Part shown: positions 60,574 to 64,000 of the stretch, piece after piece
Layout: each line of letters opens with the position of its first letter
Numbering within the stretch: the stretch's first letter is position 1
Assembly: GCF_043677095.1 (NCBI RefSeq)
Contig: NZ_JBHLJR010000004.1
Span: 372,001-436,000 of the forward strand
Length of the DNA: 64,000 nt
DNA from: Natronococcus roseus
GTDB taxonomy: Archaea > Halobacteriota > Halobacteria > Halobacteriales > Natrialbaceae
Direction of reading: 5' to 3'
The notes under the pieces: generated by a model
What the model was told of the DNA's origin: nothing
The model's database searches: none
The model's input: the letters and a program-made list of their open reading frames with translations, nothing else
Translations under genes and position numbers: made by a program

Positions 60574-61431
60574 TCACTCGTAGGTTAGCGTCATGCCCCC
60601 ATCAAACAACAGGTCGCCACCGTCAAGGTGTCGGCCGAGATCCGAAAAGCCGAGGACGAAGAGGTTGCCGACGTCGATCGGTTCCATCATCTCCTTGACC
60701 CGGGATTGGCCGACCATCACGTCCTCGATCACCTCCTGGACGCTGATACCGCGTTGCTCGGCGGTGTCCTCGAGCTGGGCGGTCACGAGCGGGGTCTTCA
60801 CGTAGCCCGTACTCACCGAAAACGAGCGGATCTTGCCGTTGCCCTCGGCTGCGATCGACTGGGTGAGCCCGCGCAGTCCGAACTTCGAGACGTTGTACGC
60901 GACCTTGTCGCTGGTGACGTAGTGGGCGTGGACCGACGCCATGTTCCCGACACAACCCTGTCCGTTCTGGGTGTCCCGGAAGTGGGGCATACACAGCTTC
61001 GAAAGGTACAGCGGCGCCCGGAGCATAATCTCGTGGAGCATATCGTAGGTCTCCATCGGGAACTCCTCGATCGAGTCGATGTGTTGCATCCCCGCGACGT
61101 TGGCGAGGTACTTGAGGTCGCCGAGTTCGGCGGCCTCGGCGACGATTCGTTCGATGTCGTCGTCGACCGTGAGATCGCCCACGATCGGGACGATCTCCCC
61201 CTCGAGACCCAGCTCCTCGCCGCGGGCGACGGTCTCCTCGAGGCCGGACTCGTCGATGTCCGTGATCGCGACGGTGAGGCCGTTGCCTGCGGCCGCCAGC
61301 GCGGTCGCCTGGCCGATACCGGATCCACCACCCGTGACTAGACAGACGTTTCGGTCGGTAAAGGAATCGTCCGATATCGTGTGAATATCTTCCCGCGTGA
61401 TCGTCGGCGGGCTCACTTTGTCCTGAGGCAT
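60574..61431 (-). CDS. SDR, 3-hydroxybutyrate-dehydrogenase-like
   Basis: The 285-aa enzyme has VTGGGSGIGQATALAAAGNG, the NVAG motif (LANVAGMQHI), the catalytic Ser in NMASVHAHY and an intact Tyr-x-x-x-Lys in VAYNVSKFG. This matches the 3-hydroxybutyrate dehydrogenase group, which uses NAD. Paired with an acyl-CoA synthetase, it could feed hydroxy acids into acetyl-CoA. It is divergent from a HTH-10 regulator. Confidence 0.87.
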   Translation of the reverse strand: MPQDKVSPPTITREDIHTISDDSFTDRNVCLVTGGGSGIGQATALAAAGNGLTVAITDIDESGLEETVARGEELGLEGEIVPIVGDLTVDDDIERIVAEAAELGDLKYLANVAGMQHIDSIEEFPMETYDMLHEIMLRAPLYLSKLCMPHFRDTQNGQGCVGNMASVHAHYVTSDKVAYNVSKFGLRGLTQSIAAEGNGKIRSFSVSTGYVKTPLVTAQLEDTAEQRGISVQEVIEDVMVGQSRVKEMMEPIDVGNLFVLGFSDLGRHLDGGDLLFDGGMTLTYE

Positions 61432-61574
61432 ACCGTGTAGGTGGGTCGCAGGGCGCTAAAGCGACCCTGTTAACATATCAACGGCGGTCGCCGACCCGCC
61501 GTCGCGGCCGCAGTCCGCGTCGCCCGCAAATGCGAACGATTAATATCCGTATTATGGTTATAATGTACCGTGCT

Positions 61575-62291
61575 ATGATCGACCTCGATCTCGACATGCG
61601 GCAGTACGACTGCCCCTTTATCGACACCACGGACGACGTCGACGTCGCGTTCTCGGCCGTCCAGTGGCAGCTCGACACCGACGCCGAGAAGCTCGAGACG
61701 CGGCTCATCGCGAAGGGGGAGTCGGCGGCGGCGCTTGACCAGGGACTCCACGAGCTTCGGACCCACCCGAACATGCGCGACTGTTACATCCTCACGAAAC
61801 GGGACAACGTCGCCCAGATCGGGACGACGATCGAACAGACGAACGCGATGCGGGCGATCCAGGAGAACGACGGCTACATCACCGGTCCGTTCCGGATCGA
61901 GGACGGTCGCGAGCGCTGGCACGTCGGCTTCGACGACGACGGCGCCGAGGATCGCACCCTCGCCGAACTCGAGCGACACAACGACTACGAGGTCGAGGAT
62001 CGCGACCAGTTCGGCCCGACGACGCTGTTCGACCTGCTCGAGAACTCCGACAGCGCGCTTCGCCTGCTCGAGGGCTGTCGTTCCCTCACCGAGACCGAAC
62101 AGGAGACCTTCGAGGTCGCCTCGAAGAACGGCTACTACGAGACGCCCCGCGAGACGACCCTCGACGAGCTGGCCGACCACTTCGACATCTCGAAGACCGC
62201 CGTCTCGATGAACCTGCGACGCAGCGAGCGCAAGATCCTGAAGGCCGCACTGGGTGCGATCGAGGGGATGGACGGTCACGACGAGCTGTAG
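61575..62291 (+). CDS. HTH-10 (bacterio-opsin activator family) regulator
   Basis: The 238-aa protein has an N-terminal sensor-like domain (about 10-150) and the C-terminal HTH-10 helix-turn-helix (LDELADHFDISKTAVSMNLRRSERKIL). Haloarchaeal proteins of this class control metabolic genes. It is divergent from the SDR/acyl-CoA synthetase operon across 143 bp, the usual place for a target. ATG 61575 was chosen as the first start after the AT-rich region, though another ATG (61563) lies nearby. Confidence 0.85.
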   Translation: MIDLDLDMRQYDCPFIDTTDDVDVAFSAVQWQLDTDAEKLETRLIAKGESAAALDQGLHELRTHPNMRDCYILTKRDNVAQIGTTIEQTNAMRAIQENDGYITGPFRIEDGRERWHVGFDDDGAEDRTLAELERHNDYEVEDRDQFGPTTLFDLLENSDSALRLLEGCRSLTETEQETFEVASKNGYYETPRETTLDELADHFDISKTAVSMNLRRSERKILKAALGAIEGMDGHDEL

Positions 62292-62375
62292 TTTGGTACA
62301 GATTCACAGTAAGTTACCAGAACTGTTAGTTGTGTCTGACGTACGTTTATGGTTCCAGACCATTCCCTAGATGGT

Positions 62376-62690
62376 ATGTCGAACAACCGCGTGGAGCAAC
62401 TCGAGTCGACCGTCGCCGAACTCGAGTCGACCGTCGAGGGACTGACGAGCGAACTTATCGAAGCGAAAGAACGAATCCGCGTTCTCGAGGCCGAACTGGA
62501 CGCCGACACGCCAACCCGCGTTCCGGAACGACGAAGCGAGAGCGAGGAGCCGGTCGACGCCGAGGCGACCGAGGAAGCCGACTCCTCGACCGACGAGGCC
62601 GAGGCCGAACCCGCGGACGCCGAGGCGACCGAGGAGAGCGGTGGCGACGAAGCGGAAGACTCAGGTAGCGACGACATTATCGTCGCATAA
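62376..62690 (+). CDS. Coiled-coil protein next to smc (DUF7518-like)
   Basis: The 104-aa protein begins SNNRVEQLESTVAELESTVE, a heptad-patterned coiled coil to about residue 45, followed by an acidic Glu/Ala/Asp tail. It precedes smc by 53 bp, as in other haloarchaea, so it may work with SMC, but this is inference. ATG 62376 lies about 28 bp after GTTTATGG, fitting a leaderless transcript. Confidence 0.7.
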   Translation: MSNNRVEQLESTVAELESTVEGLTSELIEAKERIRVLEAELDADTPTRVPERRSESEEPVDAEATEEADSSTDEAEAEPADAEATEESGGDEAEDSGSDDIIVA

Positions 62691-62743
62691 CCGCACCGCA
62701 TCCGGGCCGAGACGGCCGAGTTGACGGAGGATTCGAGAAGGGT

Positions 62744-64000
62744 ATGTACATCAAGGCGCTCGTCTTAGACAACTTCAAGAGCTTCGGACGCAAGACCAAG
62801 ATTCCGTTCTACGAGGACTTCACCGTCGTCACCGGACCGAACGGCTCCGGGAAGTCGAACATTATCGACGGGGTGCTGTTCGCGCTGGGGCTCGCACGAA
62901 CCCGGGGAATCCGCGCCGAGAAGCTGACCGACCTCATCTACAACCCCGGTCACGAGGACGACGCCTCCTCGAGCGGTCCCCGTGAGGCGACCGTCGAGGT
63001 GATCCTCGACAACTCGGATCGGACGCTCGAGCGATCCCAGGTCGTCAACGCCGCCGGCAGCGACGACGTCGGCGACGTCGACGAGATCCGCATCCGCCGC
63101 CGCGTCAAGGAGACCGAGGACAACTACTACTCCTACTACTACCTCAACGATCGCTCGGTCAACCTCTCGGACATCCAGGACCTGCTCGCACAGGCCGGCG
63201 TCACCCCGGAAGGGTACAACGTCGTCATGCAGGGTGACGTCACCGAAATCATCAACATGACGCCACACTCCCGCCGGGAGATCATCGACGAGATCGCGGG
63301 TGTCGCAGAGTTCGACGCGAAGAAAGAGGATGCCTTCGCGGAGCTCGAAACCGTTCAGGAACGAATCGACGAGGCCGAACTCCGGATCGAGGAGAAACGA
63401 ACTCGACTCACGCAACTCGAGGACGAACGACGGGAGGCGCTTCGCTACCGACGGCTTCGTCGCGAGAAGGAGGAGTACGAGAGCTACAAGAAGGCCAGCG
63501 AGCTCGAGGAGAAACGCGAGGAGCTCGACGGGCTCGAGGCGACCGTCGACGAGCTCGAAGCCGAACTCGAAGGACTCCGGCGCACCCTAGACGAGCGCCA
63601 GGGGACGGTCGTTCGCCTCCAGGAGGACCTCGAGGATTTAAACGCCGAGATCGAGCGGAAAGGCGAGGACGAACAGCTCCGGATCAAAGGCGAGATCGAG
63701 GAGATCAAGGGCGACATCTCCCGGCTCGAGGACAAGATCGAGGCCAGCGAGGAACAGATCGAGGCCGCCGAATCCGACCGCCGGGAGGCGTTCGTCGGGA
63801 TCGACCGCAAGCAGGAACAGGTCGACGAGCTCGACGCCGACATCCGCGAGCACAAACTCGAGAAGGCGTCGGTCAAGACCGAGATCGCCGAGCGCGAGGC
63901 CGAGCGCGACGAACTCGAGGCCGAGATCGACGCCGTCGACACCGAGTTCGACGAGCTCAAGGCGGACCTCGCCGGTCGCAAGGAGGACCTCGAGGCGGTC
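62744..64000 (+). CDS. smc: Chromosome segregation protein SMC (3' truncated)
   Basis: The first 419 codons are present. The Walker A motif is at residues 31-39 (GPNGSGKSN), followed by the N-terminal ATPase half with VVMQGDVTEIINMTPHSRR (Q-loop region). From about residue 200 on is coiled coil. The frame is open to the window edge. SMC folds chromosomal DNA with kleisin partners. Start ATG 62744 (MYIKALVLDNFKSFG) is the conserved SMC N-terminus. Confidence 0.95.
   Translation, partial: MYIKALVLDNFKSFGRKTKIPFYEDFTVVTGPNGSGKSNIIDGVLFALGLARTRGIRAEKLTDLIYNPGHEDDASSSGPREATVEVILDNSDRTLERSQVVNAAGSDDVGDVDEIRIRRRVKETEDNYYSYYYLNDRSVNLSDIQDLLAQAGVTPEGYNVVMQGDVTEIINMTPHSRREIIDEIAGVAEFDAKKEDAFAELETVQERIDEAELRIEEKRTRLTQLEDERREALRYRRLRREKEEYESYKKASELEEKREELDGLEATVDELEAELEGLRRTLDERQGTVVRLQEDLEDLNAEIERKGEDEQLRIKGEIEEIKGDISRLEDKIEASEEQIEAAESDRREAFVGIDRKQEQVDELDADIREHKLEKASVKTEIAEREAERDELEAEIDAVDTEFDELKADLAGRKEDLEAV

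Noticed and set aside
1..64000. CRISPR arrays, rRNA genes, intact insertion sequences or prophage
   Set aside because: No regularly spaced repeats, rRNA sequence, transposase, integrase or phage structural gene was found on either strand.

Overview
This 64 kb window is an ordinary stretch of haloarchaeal chromosome. The DNA is GC-rich with GC-rich third positions, and the proteins are strongly acidic. Many genes have a TATA-like box about 25-30 bp before the start codon, which implies leaderless mRNAs. Twin-arginine lipoprotein signals (RR followed by a lipobox Cys) recur, and the translation genes are archaeal (L44e, S27e, aIF2-alpha, Nop10). Codon use and gene content suggest a member of the Natrialbales or a close relative, but this is inference.

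Layout. 0-6 kb: a truncated UspA protein, a HTH-ThiN regulator (ThiR type), a methyltransferase, a thioesterase, an epimerase and the thiazole synthase Thi4, a likely ThiR target. 6-16 kb: two membrane transporters (flippase and MATE), topA with a possible overlapping leader ORF and an odd AT-rich codon patch, a PIN/ribbon-helix-helix toxin-antitoxin pair with a palindromic operator, tandem redoxin paralogues, a 50-aa zinc-finger protein and a LysE exporter. 16-25 kb: an HD protein, the B12-binding subunit of methylmalonyl-CoA mutase with MeaB, a hydrolase, nadE, a DUF389 protein, a DUF35/thiolase pair and an M42 peptidase. 25-32 kb: an orphan receiver protein, a single NIS siderophore synthetase coupled to a thioredoxin-reductase-like flavoprotein, coaBC and hpt. 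32-38.5 kb: a five-gene peptide-type ABC importer.

38.5-48 kb: the initiator tRNA-Met, a GtrA protein, the translation operon rpl44e-rps27e-aif2a-nop10-PAC2, an amine oxidase, a regulator, and archaeosortase artA overlapping a phosphoesterase. 48-64 kb: a flavoprotein, a 45-aa membrane protein, a metallo-hydrolase, two SDRs, an amidase, gatB, a disrupted membrane gene, an orphan PhnD-type binding protein, an acyl-CoA synthetase/SDR operon opposite a HTH-10 regulator, and a coiled-coil protein followed by the start of smc.

Most unusual features. (1) The binding protein of the ABC importer (32104-34041) reads as a circular permutation of the DppA/family-5 fold: the normal C-terminal lobe comes directly after the lipoprotein signal, and the normal N-terminus follows it. 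(2) An 84-bp palindromic element occurs twice, inverted, 45 kb apart; in both copies the same TACTATA-bearing end faces the neighbouring gene. (3) Two paired-hairpin elements lie inside genes: one brings two stop codons into a membrane-protein gene, the other is read through in frame in aif2a. (4) The AT-rich codon run in topA falls on a conserved motif and could be an intein scar. No CRISPR array, rRNA or intact transposase gene was found.
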